Below, one piece after another: positions 1 to 8,428 of a DNA stretch of 64,000 nucleotides; within the stretch, counting starts at the first letter, position 1, and the number at the start of each line of letters is the position of its first letter. The position numbers and the translations under genes were made by a program. The notes beneath the pieces were generated by a model. That model was not told the DNA's origin. It saw nothing but the letters and a program-made list of their open reading frames with translations, and searched no databases. Source of the DNA: Fictibacillus enclensis (GTDB lineage: Bacteria > Bacillota > Bacilli > Bacillales > Fictibacillaceae); contig NZ_KQ758617.1 in assembly GCF_001457035.1 (NCBI RefSeq), forward strand, positions 124,001-188,000, read 5' to 3'.

Positions 1-105
1 CACCTGCCTCATTTCGGTGACCGGAAACAGCTGGTATCTCAGGCGGGAGAAAAATATGCAGGACGAATTGAAGCCGCATATGCAGGCTGGACATGGGGAA
101 ATTGA
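1..105 (+). CDS. MBL-fold metallo-hydrolase, C-terminal fragment (YhfI-like)
   Basis: Only the last 34 codons lie in the window, reading in from the left edge and ending at TGA 103-105. The residues LPHFGDRKQLVSQA followed by a short strand ending in AGWTW resemble the C-terminus of small metallo-beta-lactamase-fold hydrolases such as B. subtilis YhfI. The metal-binding motifs are outside the window, so the family call rests on this tail and on the neighbour: in B. subtilis yhfI also lies close upstream of lplJ. Tentative. Confidence 0.5.
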   Translation, partial: HLPHFGDRKQLVSQAGEKYAGRIEAAYAGWTWGN

Positions 106-223
106 AAAGCATCCATAAATTGCTACCTTTACGAAAGTCAGACAGCTTGCTATTCTTTTAAAAGAGTTGTATAACGAAAAAGGAGAATTTTTTTCTAACT
201 GAGCAGTGAAGGAGAATAGGTCT

Positions 224-1213
224 ATGCTGTTTATCGATAATCGCAATATTACAGATCCAAGGGTGAATTTGGCTATTGAGGAATATGCATTAAAGCATCT
301 CGATATTAATCAAACCTACCTTTTATTTTATATAAATGAACCCTCCATTATCATAGGGAAAAATCAGAATACAGTAGAAGAAATCAATGCCGATTATGTG
401 AGAGAGCATAACATTCATGTGGTCCGCCGGCTGTCCGGAGGTGGCGCGGTCTATCATGATACCGGCAATCTGAATTTCAGCTTTATTACCAAGGATGACG
501 GAAACTCCTTTCATGATTTTAAAAAATTTACAGATCCTGTCGTAAAAGCTCTGAACAAATTGGGTGTGCATGCGGAACTGACCGGAAGAAACGATATTCA
601 AGTAGACGAAAAGAAAATTTCCGGAAATGCCATGTTTACTACGAAAGGGCGGATGTTCAGCCATGGAACGCTGATGTTTGACTCGGAAATCGAAAATGTA
701 GTTTCTGCCCTTAATGTAAAAATGGATAAAATCCAGTCCAAAGGCATTAAGTCCATCCGCAGCCGTGTAACCAATATCCGTGATCATCTTGATCAGGACA
801 TGACAATGGACGAATTCAAGCAAACGCTTCTCGCCTACTTATTTGAAGAGTTTGAAGAAGTGCCTCGTTATGAACTGACAGAAGTGGACTGGGAGAAAAT
901 CTATAAGATCTCAGAACAGCGTTACGATAACTGGGATTGGAACTTCGGTAAGTCTCCCAAATCAAACGTCGAACTCTCCAACCGGTTTGCCGGGGGATCA
1001 GTAGAAGTGAAGCTGCAGATCGAAAGAGGCATCATGAGGGAATGCAAAATTTATGGAGACTTTTTCGGAGTCGGCGATGTGCACGATATTGAGGAGCGAC
1101 TGATCGACAAACGCTATGACCGGGAAGAAATCGAGAAAGCGATAAAAGACATAAACATGCGCCATTACTTCGGTAACGTTACAAAAGAAGAATTTTTGGA
1201 TTTACTTTATTAA
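224..1213 (+). CDS. lplJ: lipoate-protein ligase
   Basis: Attaches lipoate to the E2 and GcvH lipoyl domains using ATP. The N-terminus MLFIDNRNITDPRVNLAIEE is typical of Bacillus LplJ, and the family motif RRLSGGGAVYHDTGN lies near residues 70-84, followed by a C-terminal accessory domain; 329 residues is normal. I chose ATG 224 because AAGGAGAA stands seven bases upstream; a GTG at 206 in the same frame has no good ribosome site. The gene stands alone and ends at a hairpin terminator. The E2 protein encoded at 20133 would be one possible substrate, which is inference. Confidence 0.93.
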   Translation: MLFIDNRNITDPRVNLAIEEYALKHLDINQTYLLFYINEPSIIIGKNQNTVEEINADYVREHNIHVVRRLSGGGAVYHDTGNLNFSFITKDDGNSFHDFKKFTDPVVKALNKLGVHAELTGRNDIQVDEKKISGNAMFTTKGRMFSHGTLMFDSEIENVVSALNVKMDKIQSKGIKSIRSRVTNIRDHLDQDMTMDEFKQTLLAYLFEEFEEVPRYELTEVDWEKIYKISEQRYDNWDWNFGKSPKSNVELSNRFAGGSVEVKLQIERGIMRECKIYGDFFGVGDVHDIEERLIDKRYDREEIEKAIKDINMRHYFGNVTKEEFLDLLY

Positions 1214-1227
1214 TGTACATTAGGAAA

Positions 1228-1281
1228 CACAGCAGGGATGTGCAAGTTTTAGAGCACAGCAGGGATGTGCAAGTTTTAGAG
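1228..1281 (+). repeat. 27-bp perfect tandem duplication
   Basis: A 27-base unit is present twice head to tail (1228-1254 and 1255-1281) with no mismatch, and the first six bases start a third time at 1282. Each unit holds the short inverted repeat GCAC...GTGC. The duplication sits directly before the lplJ terminator hairpin and shares its CACAGC word, so it probably arose by slippage in the transcript tail. Confidence 0.8.
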
Positions 1282-1306
1282 CACAGCCAGGCTGTGTTCT
1301 TTTTTG
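1279..1306 (+). terminator. rho-independent terminator of lplJ
   Basis: A stem built from CACAGCC and GGCTGTG (1282-1297), extended by GAG/TTC pairing, is followed by a run of six T. It is placed 66 bases after the lplJ stop codon. Confidence 0.75.
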
Positions 1307-1401
1307 ATTGTTTTTTGAGATTGTTGCTTTGGGAACAGTTTTTTAGTCCACCTGAAACGGAAATCAACCACTTTCAAGAGCTATAAAAGTTTATAACATA
1401 T

Positions 1402-1430
1402 TTGACAGAATAATTGTAAAACGGTAAGCT
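1402..1430 (+). promoter_or_regulatory. weak sigma-A-like promoter before paaK
   Basis: A perfect TTGACA (1402-1407) is followed after 17 bases by TAAGCT (1425-1430), a poor -10. The remaining 100 bases to paaK are very AT-rich and hold the operator-like word at 1471-1480 and a cre-like site, so this is a plausible but unproven promoter region. Confidence 0.35.
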
Positions 1431-1495
1431 TTAGAAAAACATATTACATATAAAATGCAATCGAAAATAAAACGTCATATTATTTCACTCGTAAA

Positions 1496-1509
1496 TGTAA
1501 AGGCTTACA
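1496..1509 (+). promoter_or_regulatory. cre-like CcpA site before paaK
   Basis: TGTAAAGGCTTACA matches the Bacillus cre consensus TGWAANCGNTNWCA at every fixed position except the C of the central CG. It lies between the presumed promoter and the paaK ribosome site, where bound CcpA would block elongation. This is inferred from the motif only. Confidence 0.45.
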
Positions 1510-1533
1510 AATCCGTTCAAGAGGTGAATAGCT

Positions 1534-2862
1534 GTGATCTTTAATGTGGAAATGGAATGCATGGATCAGGAGGAAAAGCAGAACCTTCAACTTTCAAGGC
1601 TGAAAGAAACCGTGGAGAAGGTGTATGAAAAGGTACCGTTTTACAGAAAAGCATTTGCGGAAAAAGGAATTTCGCCTGAAGATCTTTGTTCTTTGGAAGA
1701 TATAAAAAAGCTGCCCTTTACTGTGAAAAAAGACCTCAGGGACAACTATCCGTTTGACCTGTTCGCGGTTGAAACGAAGAATCTTGTCCGCGTGCACGCT
1801 TCTTCAGGCACCAGTGGCAAACCGACGGTTGTTGGCTATACAGCCAAAGATATTGAGAACTGGAGTGAAATGGTGGCCAGGAGCATTGCCATTGGAGGGG
1901 GAGAACCCGGGCAGTTTTTGCATAATGCTTACGGGTATGGCCTGTTTACCGGGGGACTTGGCCTTCATTACGGATCCGAGCGGCTCGGCATGGTGACTGT
2001 TCCTGTCTCAGGAGGGAACACGGAGCGTCAGATTCTGCTCATTGAAGATTTCAAGCCGGAGGTTATCTGCGGAACGCCGTCTTACGTTCTGACCATTGCC
2101 GAAAAGATGGAGAAAATGGGCAAAGATCCTCGTTCAACTTCATTAAAATACGGTATTTTCGGAGCGGAGCCATGGTCTGAGGAGATGAGGGCAGCGCTTG
2201 AAGAGAAGCTTGATATTAAGGCGAATGACATTTATGGGCTGAGTGAAGTGATGGGTCCTGGCGTAGCGATGGAATGCCATGAGGCTCAGAATGGTCTGCA
2301 TATTATGGATGATCATTTTTATGTTGAAGTAATTGATCCGGAAACACTGGAGCCTCTTCCTGAAGGAGAGCCGGGGGAGCTGGTGTTTACCAGTTTAACA
2401 AAGGAAGCCTTTCCTGTGATTCGTTACCGGACAGGGGATATTGCCTCACTTCATAAGGAAAAATGCGCGTGCGGCAGGACTTCGGTCCGTATGTCCAGAG
2501 TAAAGGGGCGCATTGATGACATGCTGATCGTACGCGGAGTGAATGTGTTTCCTTCGGAGATCGAGAACTGCCTTCTTAAGGTGAATGAGCTTGTTCCTCA
2601 TTATCAGCTTCATGTTCATGCCGATGGATTCCAGGAAAAGGTGGAGCTGCATGTTGAAATGACAGAGTCGTGCTTTGCATTAATCGGGCAAAATATAAAC
2701 CATGACCAAATGGATAGCTTGAAGCATCAAATCAAACAAGCGGTCAAAAGCAGCTGCCTTGTGAACCTGGACATTCATGTACTTTCGCCTGGATCCATTC
2801 CGCGTTCGGAAGGAAAGGCGGTCAGGGTTGTCAGGCATAAAGCGGCTCAACTGAAAGTGTAG
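1534..2862 (+). CDS. paaK: phenylacetate-CoA ligase
   Basis: Activates phenylacetate with ATP and CoA to phenylacetyl-CoA, the entry step of the paa pathway. It belongs to the ANL adenylating superfamily: the P-loop-like segment SSGTSGKPTVVGYT is near residue 90, YGLSEVMGPG near 235, and YRTGD near 300, with the C-terminal swivel domain beginning around RMSRVKGRIDDMLIVRG. At 442 residues it has the normal family length. The GTG start at 1534 follows AGAGGTGA. It has its own upstream region and precedes paaA by 71 bases, which contain a separate operator-like palindrome. Confidence 0.93.
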   Translation: MIFNVEMECMDQEEKQNLQLSRLKETVEKVYEKVPFYRKAFAEKGISPEDLCSLEDIKKLPFTVKKDLRDNYPFDLFAVETKNLVRVHASSGTSGKPTVVGYTAKDIENWSEMVARSIAIGGGEPGQFLHNAYGYGLFTGGLGLHYGSERLGMVTVPVSGGNTERQILLIEDFKPEVICGTPSYVLTIAEKMEKMGKDPRSTSLKYGIFGAEPWSEEMRAALEEKLDIKANDIYGLSEVMGPGVAMECHEAQNGLHIMDDHFYVEVIDPETLEPLPEGEPGELVFTSLTKEAFPVIRYRTGDIASLHKEKCACGRTSVRMSRVKGRIDDMLIVRGVNVFPSEIENCLLKVNELVPHYQLHVHADGFQEKVELHVEMTESCFALIGQNINHDQMDSLKHQIKQAVKSSCLVNLDIHVLSPGSIPRSEGKAVRVVRHKAAQLKV

Positions 2863-2875
2863 GTGGTTGTTATTT

Positions 2876-2899
2876 ATATGACGTTATTTTATAATAACG
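2876..2899 (+). promoter_or_regulatory. operator-like palindrome before paaA
   Basis: CGTTATTttatAATAACG (2882-2899) is a perfect 7-base inverted repeat. The overlapping word ATATGACGTT (2876-2885) occurs in reverse orientation before paaK at 1471-1480. PaaX, encoded downstream at 10509, is the obvious candidate binder, but this is inference. Confidence 0.45.
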
Positions 2900-2933
2900 G
2901 TAAATATACGTAATATATATAGGAGGGGCTATT

Positions 2934-3899
2934 GTGCAGGCAGGTCTCAGGTTTGAGCAGTTGACCAATGATGAGAAGCATCAGCATTTTATGCAAAGAA
3001 TCAACCGCGGTGAAAAGATAGAAGCAGATGACTGGATGCCGGATGATTACCGAATCAGCTTGATCCGGCTGATTTCCATGCATGGCATTTCGGAAATTAT
3101 GGGAGCGCTTCCGGAAAAGGAGTGGGTTCCAAAAGCGCCGTCCCTTCACCGCAAATTGGCCATCATGGCGAAGGTGCAGGATGAGATGGGTCACGGACAG
3201 CTCCTGTTGCGGGTAGCAGAGGATCTCATGGCACCGCTTGGCAAATCAAGAGAAGACATTATGCAGGATCTTTTTTCCGGAAAGTTAAAGTTTCATAACG
3301 TGTTTCACATGGAAGCGCCAACCTGGGGAGATGCCGGAATGATTGCCTGGCTGGTGGATGGTGCGGCCATTATTTCACAAAGTATGATGCTTGATTCCTC
3401 CTATGGCCCGTACGCCAGGGCGTTAAAGCGAATTTGTGCCGAAGAAGTTTTTCATGCGCAGCACGGCGAGAGCATCATTCTCGCTTTGGCGGAAGGAACA
3501 CCGGAACAACGCGAGCTTCTGCAGGATTCTCTTAACCGCTGGTGGACATCGCTGATCATGTTCTTTGGTCCGAAATCTGCCAAAGAAACCGGCAATTCCA
3601 ATGCAGACAGAAATATCATGTACAAAATCCGAACCAAGACCAATGAAGAACTGAGACAGGAATTCTTTACAAAATATATCCCGAGGATTTGGGCGCTCGG
3701 CCTTACGATTCCGGATGAGACCATCCACTTTGATGGAGAGGCACAGATGTGGATTTACAAGGATGTGGACTGGAGGGAGTTTAAGCAAATTGTTTCTGGA
3801 AACGGCCCTCGTTCACAGGAGCGCCTGGATCTAAGAAGAAGATCCTATGATAACAATGGCTGGGTTCGTGAGGCGCTTGCCGCCCAAAAGGCAATCTGA
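2934..3899 (+). CDS. paaA: phenylacetyl-CoA 1,2-epoxidase subunit PaaA
   Basis: Catalytic diiron subunit of the multicomponent monooxygenase that epoxidises the ring of phenylacetyl-CoA. Metal-ligand pairs are visible: DEMGH (E84, H87) and EEVFH (E171, H174), with further acidic ligands expected at E54 and around D142. The length of 321 residues is normal. GTG 2934 follows AGGAGGGG at an ideal distance. First gene of the tightly packed run paaA-B-C-D. Confidence 0.95.
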   Translation: MQAGLRFEQLTNDEKHQHFMQRINRGEKIEADDWMPDDYRISLIRLISMHGISEIMGALPEKEWVPKAPSLHRKLAIMAKVQDEMGHGQLLLRVAEDLMAPLGKSREDIMQDLFSGKLKFHNVFHMEAPTWGDAGMIAWLVDGAAIISQSMMLDSSYGPYARALKRICAEEVFHAQHGESIILALAEGTPEQRELLQDSLNRWWTSLIMFFGPKSAKETGNSNADRNIMYKIRTKTNEELRQEFFTKYIPRIWALGLTIPDETIHFDGEAQMWIYKDVDWREFKQIVSGNGPRSQERLDLRRRSYDNNGWVREALAAQKAI

Positions 3900-3914
3900 G
3901 GAGAGTGTAATTGG

Positions 3915-4262
3915 ATGAGCGAGCAAGAAAATCAATTTTATAACGTGTATGAAGTGTTTAGCAAAAAGACCGATAAAGCTCCGTTTCAGCATCAGTTCAG
4001 CCTGTTGGCACCGAATGCTGATATGGCCCTTGTAATGGCGAAGGAGAATTTCTTTCGAAGAGAAACGGTCGCAGACATCTGGGTGGTCAAACGGGAAAAT
4101 ATCCGCGGCCTGACACAGGGTGAGCGGGAAATGCTGAAGCGGATGGATAAAAACTACCGGGAGACAAAAGGCTACGGCTATTTAAAGAAAAAGTGGCGCG
4201 ACTACAACCAGGAACAGTTTACGGAGAAGCACATCATGGGCGGAAGGGAAGAGAGCCGGTGA
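3915..4262 (+). CDS. paaB: phenylacetyl-CoA epoxidase subunit PaaB
   Basis: Small structural subunit that bridges PaaA-PaaC dimers in the epoxidase. The sequence FYNVYEVFSKKTDKAPFQHQ and the later VKRENIRGLT are typical of PaaB. It has 115 residues, slightly longer than the roughly 95 of the E. coli protein because of a charged C-terminal tail. It starts 15 bases after paaA and its stop codon overlaps the paaC start, so the subunits are translationally coupled. Confidence 0.9.
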   Translation: MSEQENQFYNVYEVFSKKTDKAPFQHQFSLLAPNADMALVMAKENFFRRETVADIWVVKRENIRGLTQGEREMLKRMDKNYRETKGYGYLKKKWRDYNQEQFTEKHIMGGREESR

Positions 4263-5065
4263 ACACCAAGACAATGAACGAACAGGAGCAATCAGCGCTT
4301 ATAGAACTGATCTACCAGCTTGGGGATGATGATTTCATTCTGGCCTACAGAGGTTCTGAGTGGCTCGGGCTGGCACCGCACATCGAAGAAGATGTGGCCT
4401 TCTCATCCATCAGCCAGGATATGATGGGGCATGCCGCAATGTATTATCACCTTTTGGAGGAATTGGGGGAAGGCGAAGCCGATGGCTTGGCGCACCTCAG
4501 AAAACCGGAAGCCTTCCGAAATGCCATTCTGCTTGAAAAAGTAAATGGCAGTGGCACCTATCTCAAGAAGCCGGATTATGACTGGGCGTTTACGGTCGTA
4601 AGAAACTACTTTTATGCGGTATACAAACAGATTCGTCTGGAATCTCTAAGACTATCATCCTATGAGCCGCTGGCGGATGCGGCAAGAAAGATCATAACCG
4701 AGCAATATTATCATTTAATGCACTGGGAGCTGTGGTTCAAGCAGCTTGTGACAAGTACCGAAGAGGCCAAAAAGCGCATGCTCTCGGCAGTAGGGAAGGC
4801 GTGGAAAGATTTCGGCGGGGTGCTTACGCTCGGCCCATCCTACAGTGAAATGGTAAAAGGCGGATTCATAGAGGATGAAAATCTGCTGAAAAAACGCTGG
4901 CTGAACCGAATTGAAAAGATGTTTGTGGAAACAGGGGTTCCACCACAGGGTGAGCCGCTGATCGAAAGCGGAAATGGAAGAAAGGGAGAGCATACGCAAG
5001 ATCTCGCAGACGCGCTTACCACTCTTTCAGAAGTTTATGCGACCAATCCGGCGTCTGGCTGGTAA
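4259..5065 (+). CDS. paaC: phenylacetyl-CoA epoxidase subunit PaaC
   Basis: Structural partner of PaaA: a ferritin-like four-helix protein that lacks a working metal centre and helps form the epoxidase core. YQLGDDDFILAYRGSEWLG near the N-terminus is diagnostic. I place the start at GTG 4259, overlapping the paaB stop by GTGA and preceded by GGAAGGGAAGAG; an ATG at 4274 is possible but has no ribosome site. The protein is 268 residues. Part of paaABCD. Confidence 0.92.
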   Translation: MNTKTMNEQEQSALIELIYQLGDDDFILAYRGSEWLGLAPHIEEDVAFSSISQDMMGHAAMYYHLLEELGEGEADGLAHLRKPEAFRNAILLEKVNGSGTYLKKPDYDWAFTVVRNYFYAVYKQIRLESLRLSSYEPLADAARKIITEQYYHLMHWELWFKQLVTSTEEAKKRMLSAVGKAWKDFGGVLTLGPSYSEMVKGGFIEDENLLKKRWLNRIEKMFVETGVPPQGEPLIESGNGRKGEHTQDLADALTTLSEVYATNPASGW

Positions 5066-5080
5066 GAAAGGGGAGAGAAC

Positions 5081-5587
5081 ATGGAGGCGGTGTTGCAGTC
5101 TATGAATCTCAAAGAAAAAGTCCTCTTGGCGTTAAAGGAAGTCACGGATCCGGAAATCTCATCCATTAGCATCCTTGATCTGGGTATGGTGGAGGATGTG
5201 GAGGCCACAGACGGCTCAGTTGTAATCAAGGCGCTTCCAACGTTTGTCGGATGCCCGGCGCTTCATATCATTGAACGGGACATAAAAAAAGCAGCGAGTG
5301 AAGTAGATGGTGTTAAAGAGGTAAAGGTAGACTTCGTGTTCTCACCCTCCTGGACAACAGACCGTATCACGGAGGAAGGGAAAATCAGGCTCAAGGAATT
5401 TGGCATTGCTCCGCCTCCGGCCAATCACGTGATGGGAGAACCGTGGAGCATTGATTGTCCGTATTGTGGGTCATCCTATGTCACGATGGAAAACATCTTC
5501 GGCCCTACCGCCTGCCGCAGCATTCTGTATTGCAAGTCTTGCAAAAATCCGTTTGAAGCCATGAAGCCTGTCGCAGACATGAATTAA
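5081..5587 (+). CDS. paaD: PaaD, epoxidase iron-sulfur/metal maturation protein
   Basis: MIP18/DUF59-type protein needed for maturation of the phenylacetyl-CoA epoxidase. Residues 10-90 carry the MIP18 domain with the conserved DPE and LGMV segments. The C-terminus adds a cysteine cluster (C126, C129, C145, C151, C154) likely to bind metal. 168 residues is usual for PaaD. In E. coli the electron-transfer reductase gene paaE comes next; here that slot is taken by a small EthD-like gene. Confidence 0.9.
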   Translation: MEAVLQSMNLKEKVLLALKEVTDPEISSISILDLGMVEDVEATDGSVVIKALPTFVGCPALHIIERDIKKAASEVDGVKEVKVDFVFSPSWTTDRITEEGKIRLKEFGIAPPPANHVMGEPWSIDCPYCGSSYVTMENIFGPTACRSILYCKSCKNPFEAMKPVADMN

Positions 5588-5632
5588 AAGAAAGATAGAA
5601 CATTAAATCCATAACATGAGAGGAAGATTTAA

Positions 5633-5938
5633 ATGGTCAAATTAATCGCCCTTTACAAAACTCCGAAAAACAAGGAAAGCTTTGATGAGCACTATTACGG
5701 TACGCATACGGAAGTAACGAAGAAAATTCCGGGTCTTCGCAAGATGGAGGTAACTAAAATTACAGGCTCGCCAATGGGAGACAGCAAGTACTATTTGCTC
5801 TGCGAGATGTACTATGACGACCATGAATCTCTGCAGGCAGGCATGAAGTCTGCCGAAGGAAAAGCCTCCGGAAAAGATTTAATGTCCTTTGCGGGAGATC
5901 TGGTCACACTGATGATCGGTGAGGAAGTGGATGGCTGA
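5633..5938 (+). CDS. EthD-family protein
   Basis: A 101-residue dimeric ferredoxin-like-fold protein of the EthD family: MVKLIALYKTP, then FDEHYYGTHTEV and the PGLRKMEV segment are characteristic. EthD proteins are small partners of oxidative degradation systems with poorly defined roles. It lies inside the paa operon between paaD and the first crotonase, overlapping the latter by 8 bases, so a role in ring oxidation or in handling a reactive intermediate is likely but unproven. Confidence 0.8.
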   Translation: MVKLIALYKTPKNKESFDEHYYGTHTEVTKKIPGLRKMEVTKITGSPMGDSKYYLLCEMYYDDHESLQAGMKSAEGKASGKDLMSFAGDLVTLMIGEEVDG

Positions 5939-6707
5939 TTTTCAAAGCATAAAAACAAAAGTGGAAGACGGAATTGCGCTCATCGAGTTAAATCGGCCGG
6001 ATGTGCTGAATGCCATCAGCAGAGGCATGGTCACAGAGATCCGCTCTGCCTTTGAAACGTTTGACAAACACGATGCGGTAAAGGCAATCGTTCTCACGGG
6101 AAACGAGAAAGCATTTGCTGCCGGGGCGGATATCGATGAGATGATGGAGGATGACGCAGTCACACTTGAACTGCTCAATCAGTTTAAGGACTGGGATCAG
6201 CTGCACACGATTAAAAAGCCAGTAATCGGGGCGGTCAGCGGCTATTGTTTTGGTGGGGGATTTGAGCTCGCTTTGTGCTGTGACATCCTGTTTGCCTCAG
6301 AAAAGGCTCAGTTTGGCTTCCCGGAAATTAAGCTTGGTGTCATGCCGGGTGCAGGAGGCACCGTCAAACTGACAAAACTGATGGGACCGAAAAATGCTCT
6401 CGAATGGCTGTGGCTTGGTGAACCAATGACAGCGAAGGAAGCGCAAAAACACGGAATCATTAACAGAATAGTTGCTCCAGAACTTGTGGTGGAAGAGGCT
6501 ATGAAATTTGCCCGCACCATTGCAGATAAAGCACCGCTGTCTCTTCGGCTGATTAAGGAATCAGTCCGGTATGCGGCTGATCATTCCGTGCAAGACGGCA
6601 TGCAGCTTGAAAGAAAGAACTTCTATTTGTTGTTTTCTTCGGAAGATCAAAAAGAAGGAATGAAAGCTTTTACTGAAAAACGGTATCCCCATTTCAAGGG
6701 AAAATAA
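5931..6707 (+). CDS. paaF: enoyl-CoA hydratase (PaaF-like)
   Basis: Crotonase-fold hydratase expected to hydrate 2,3-dehydroadipyl-CoA to 3-hydroxyadipyl-CoA. Both catalytic glutamates of true hydratases are present, E112 in GGFELA and E132 in FPEI, and the oxyanion loop GGGFEL is intact. ATG 5931 follows GGTGAGGAAG; a GTG 12 bases upstream is less suitable. 258 residues. Assignment to PaaF rather than another hydratase of the cluster is by operon position. Confidence 0.8.
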   Translation: MADFQSIKTKVEDGIALIELNRPDVLNAISRGMVTEIRSAFETFDKHDAVKAIVLTGNEKAFAAGADIDEMMEDDAVTLELLNQFKDWDQLHTIKKPVIGAVSGYCFGGGFELALCCDILFASEKAQFGFPEIKLGVMPGAGGTVKLTKLMGPKNALEWLWLGEPMTAKEAQKHGIINRIVAPELVVEEAMKFARTIADKAPLSLRLIKESVRYAADHSVQDGMQLERKNFYLLFSSEDQKEGMKAFTEKRYPHFKGK

Positions 6708-6720
6708 GGAGGAGCGGTCC

Positions 6721-7491
6721 ATGTTTGAAACCATTAACTATGAATCCAGAGCCGGGGTGGCCTGGATCACGCTGAACCGGCCGGACAAACTTAATGCCTT
6801 TACGGCAGTGATGCATAAGGAAATGCTGGCTGCTTTAAAGAATGCGGGGAGAGACAAGGACATTCGGGCCATTGTCATTACAGGAGCAGGCAGGGCTTTT
6901 TGTTCCGGCCAGGATCTTGGCTCAAGCGATAATCCAGATTATGGCGAAGTGCTTCGCAAAGGATATAACCCAATGATTCAGGAGCTGGTTTCGATCGAGA
7001 AGCCTGTCATTGCAGCAGTCAATGGTGTGGCGGCAGGAGCGGGGATGAGTCTTGCACTTGCCTGCGATTTCAGAATCGCTTCAGAAAAAGCAAGCTTTAT
7101 TGAAGCTTTCATCCACGTGGGTCTCGTACCGGATTCGGGCAACCTATATTTCCTTCCCCGGCTTGTCGGCCATGCAAAGGCAATGGAGCTTGCAGTGCTG
7201 GGTGAAAAGATTTCTGCAGACCAGGCGAAGGAATTGGGGCTGGTAACAAAAGTGGCAGAAGAAGAAGCCTTTATTCAGGAAGTGGAAGCCTTTGCTGTCA
7301 GACTTGCCAGCATGCCGACTAAAGCCATTGGACTGATCAAGCGGTATATGAATAAAAGCTGGGAAAGTGATCTGAGCGAGGTTCTGGAATATGAAGCTCT
7401 TGCCCAGAAAACGGCAGGCGGCACCGAGGATCATAAAGAAGGCGTTTCGGCATTTATGGAAAAACGAAAGCCCGCGTTTACGGGAAGATAA
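6721..7491 (+). CDS. paaG: 1,2-epoxyphenylacetyl-CoA isomerase (PaaG-like)
   Basis: Crotonase-fold isomerase expected to convert ring 1,2-epoxyphenylacetyl-CoA to oxepin-CoA. Both glutamates of hydratases are absent; instead GLVPDSG carries an aspartate (D138) at the place of the PaaG catalytic aspartate. The N-terminal pattern WITLNRPDKLNAF and SGQDL loop are usual. 256 residues, starting 13 bases after paaF behind AGGAGC. This missing-glutamate, present-aspartate pattern separates it clearly from its two crotonase neighbours. Confidence 0.85.
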   Translation: MFETINYESRAGVAWITLNRPDKLNAFTAVMHKEMLAALKNAGRDKDIRAIVITGAGRAFCSGQDLGSSDNPDYGEVLRKGYNPMIQELVSIEKPVIAAVNGVAAGAGMSLALACDFRIASEKASFIEAFIHVGLVPDSGNLYFLPRLVGHAKAMELAVLGEKISADQAKELGLVTKVAEEEAFIQEVEAFAVRLASMPTKAIGLIKRYMNKSWESDLSEVLEYEALAQKTAGGTEDHKEGVSAFMEKRKPAFTGR

Positions 7492-7502
7492 TAGACAAAA
7501 AT

Positions 7503-7525
7503 AGCGGGCTGAACGGCTCGCTTTT
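7503..7525 (+). terminator. weak intra-operon hairpin
   Basis: AGCGGGCT and GGCTCGCT pair (one G-T pair) and are followed by only four T. It lies between paaG and paaH, so it probably tunes read-through or protects the upstream transcript end rather than stopping transcription fully. Confidence 0.4.
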
Positions 7526-7558
7526 ACGATATCCTGGGAAGTGGAGGAGATGGTGTTG

Positions 7559-8428
7559 ATGGAATCCATCGTTGTTGTGGGATCAGGTGTAATGGGTAGA
7601 GGCATTGCGTATGCTGCGGCGGCAGGAGGTTTTCATGTGCAGCTGGTGGATGTGCAGGAAGAAGCGCTGCAAAATGCCCGTGGTGAAATAGGAGCGATTT
7701 TTTCAAAAGGTGTTCAAAGAGGGAAGCTGACCGAGGAGCAGGCAGAAGGAGCGAGACAGAGGCTTTTTTACTCTAGCTCTCTTTCAGATGCTGTCAGCAG
7801 AGCTGATTTGGTCATTGAAGCAGTACCTGAAAATCTTGACATAAAAAAAGCGGTGTTTACCGAGCTTGATTCTTCTGCGCCGCCGCATTGTTATCTGGCC
7901 ACCAATACATCGACGATGAGCCCGACAGAAATCGGATCGTTTACCTCCCGTCCGGATAAGGTGATTGCCATGCATTTCTTTAATCCGGTACATAAAATGC
8001 CTCTGGTTGAAATTGTCCGTGGTCACGAAACAAGTGACGAGACGGCACATGCTGCCAAAGAAGCAGCTGAGCGGATGGGGAAAGAAACAGTGGTGGTCAA
8101 TGAATTTCCGGGCTTTGTAACAAGCAGGATATCGGCGATGGTCGGAAACGAAGCCTTCTATATGCTTCAGGAAGGTGTAGGTACACCGGAAGAAATCGAT
8201 AAAGCGATCAAGCTCGGCCTGAATTATCCGATGGGACCATTTGAGCTGGGGGATCTGGTCGGGCTGGACACACGCCTGAATAATTTAAATTATCTTCATC
8301 AAACGCTGGGAGAAAAATACCGTCCGTGTCCACTGCTTGTTAAGTATGTGAAAGCAGGACGTCTTGGCCGGAAGACAGGCCGCGGCGTATATGATTATAC
8401 AGCGGAGAAGGGCGGCGTGACGAAATGA
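7559..8428 (+). CDS. paaH: 3-hydroxyacyl-CoA dehydrogenase (PaaH)
   Basis: NAD-dependent oxidation of 3-hydroxyadipyl-CoA to 3-oxoadipyl-CoA. The N-terminus has the Rossmann motif VVGSGVMGRGIA; AVPENL, the catalytic-His region MHFFNPVHKMPLVEIV and the C-terminal NYPMGPFELGDLVGLD mark the HAD/PaaH family. I choose ATG 7559, nine bases after GGAGGAG; in-frame GTG 7541 and ATG 7550 overlap that ribosome site. 289 residues. Its stop overlaps the thiolase start by ATGA. Confidence 0.88.
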   Translation: MESIVVVGSGVMGRGIAYAAAAGGFHVQLVDVQEEALQNARGEIGAIFSKGVQRGKLTEEQAEGARQRLFYSSSLSDAVSRADLVIEAVPENLDIKKAVFTELDSSAPPHCYLATNTSTMSPTEIGSFTSRPDKVIAMHFFNPVHKMPLVEIVRGHETSDETAHAAKEAAERMGKETVVVNEFPGFVTSRISAMVGNEAFYMLQEGVGTPEEIDKAIKLGLNYPMGPFELGDLVGLDTRLNNLNYLHQTLGEKYRPCPLLVKYVKAGRLGRKTGRGVYDYTAEKGGVTK

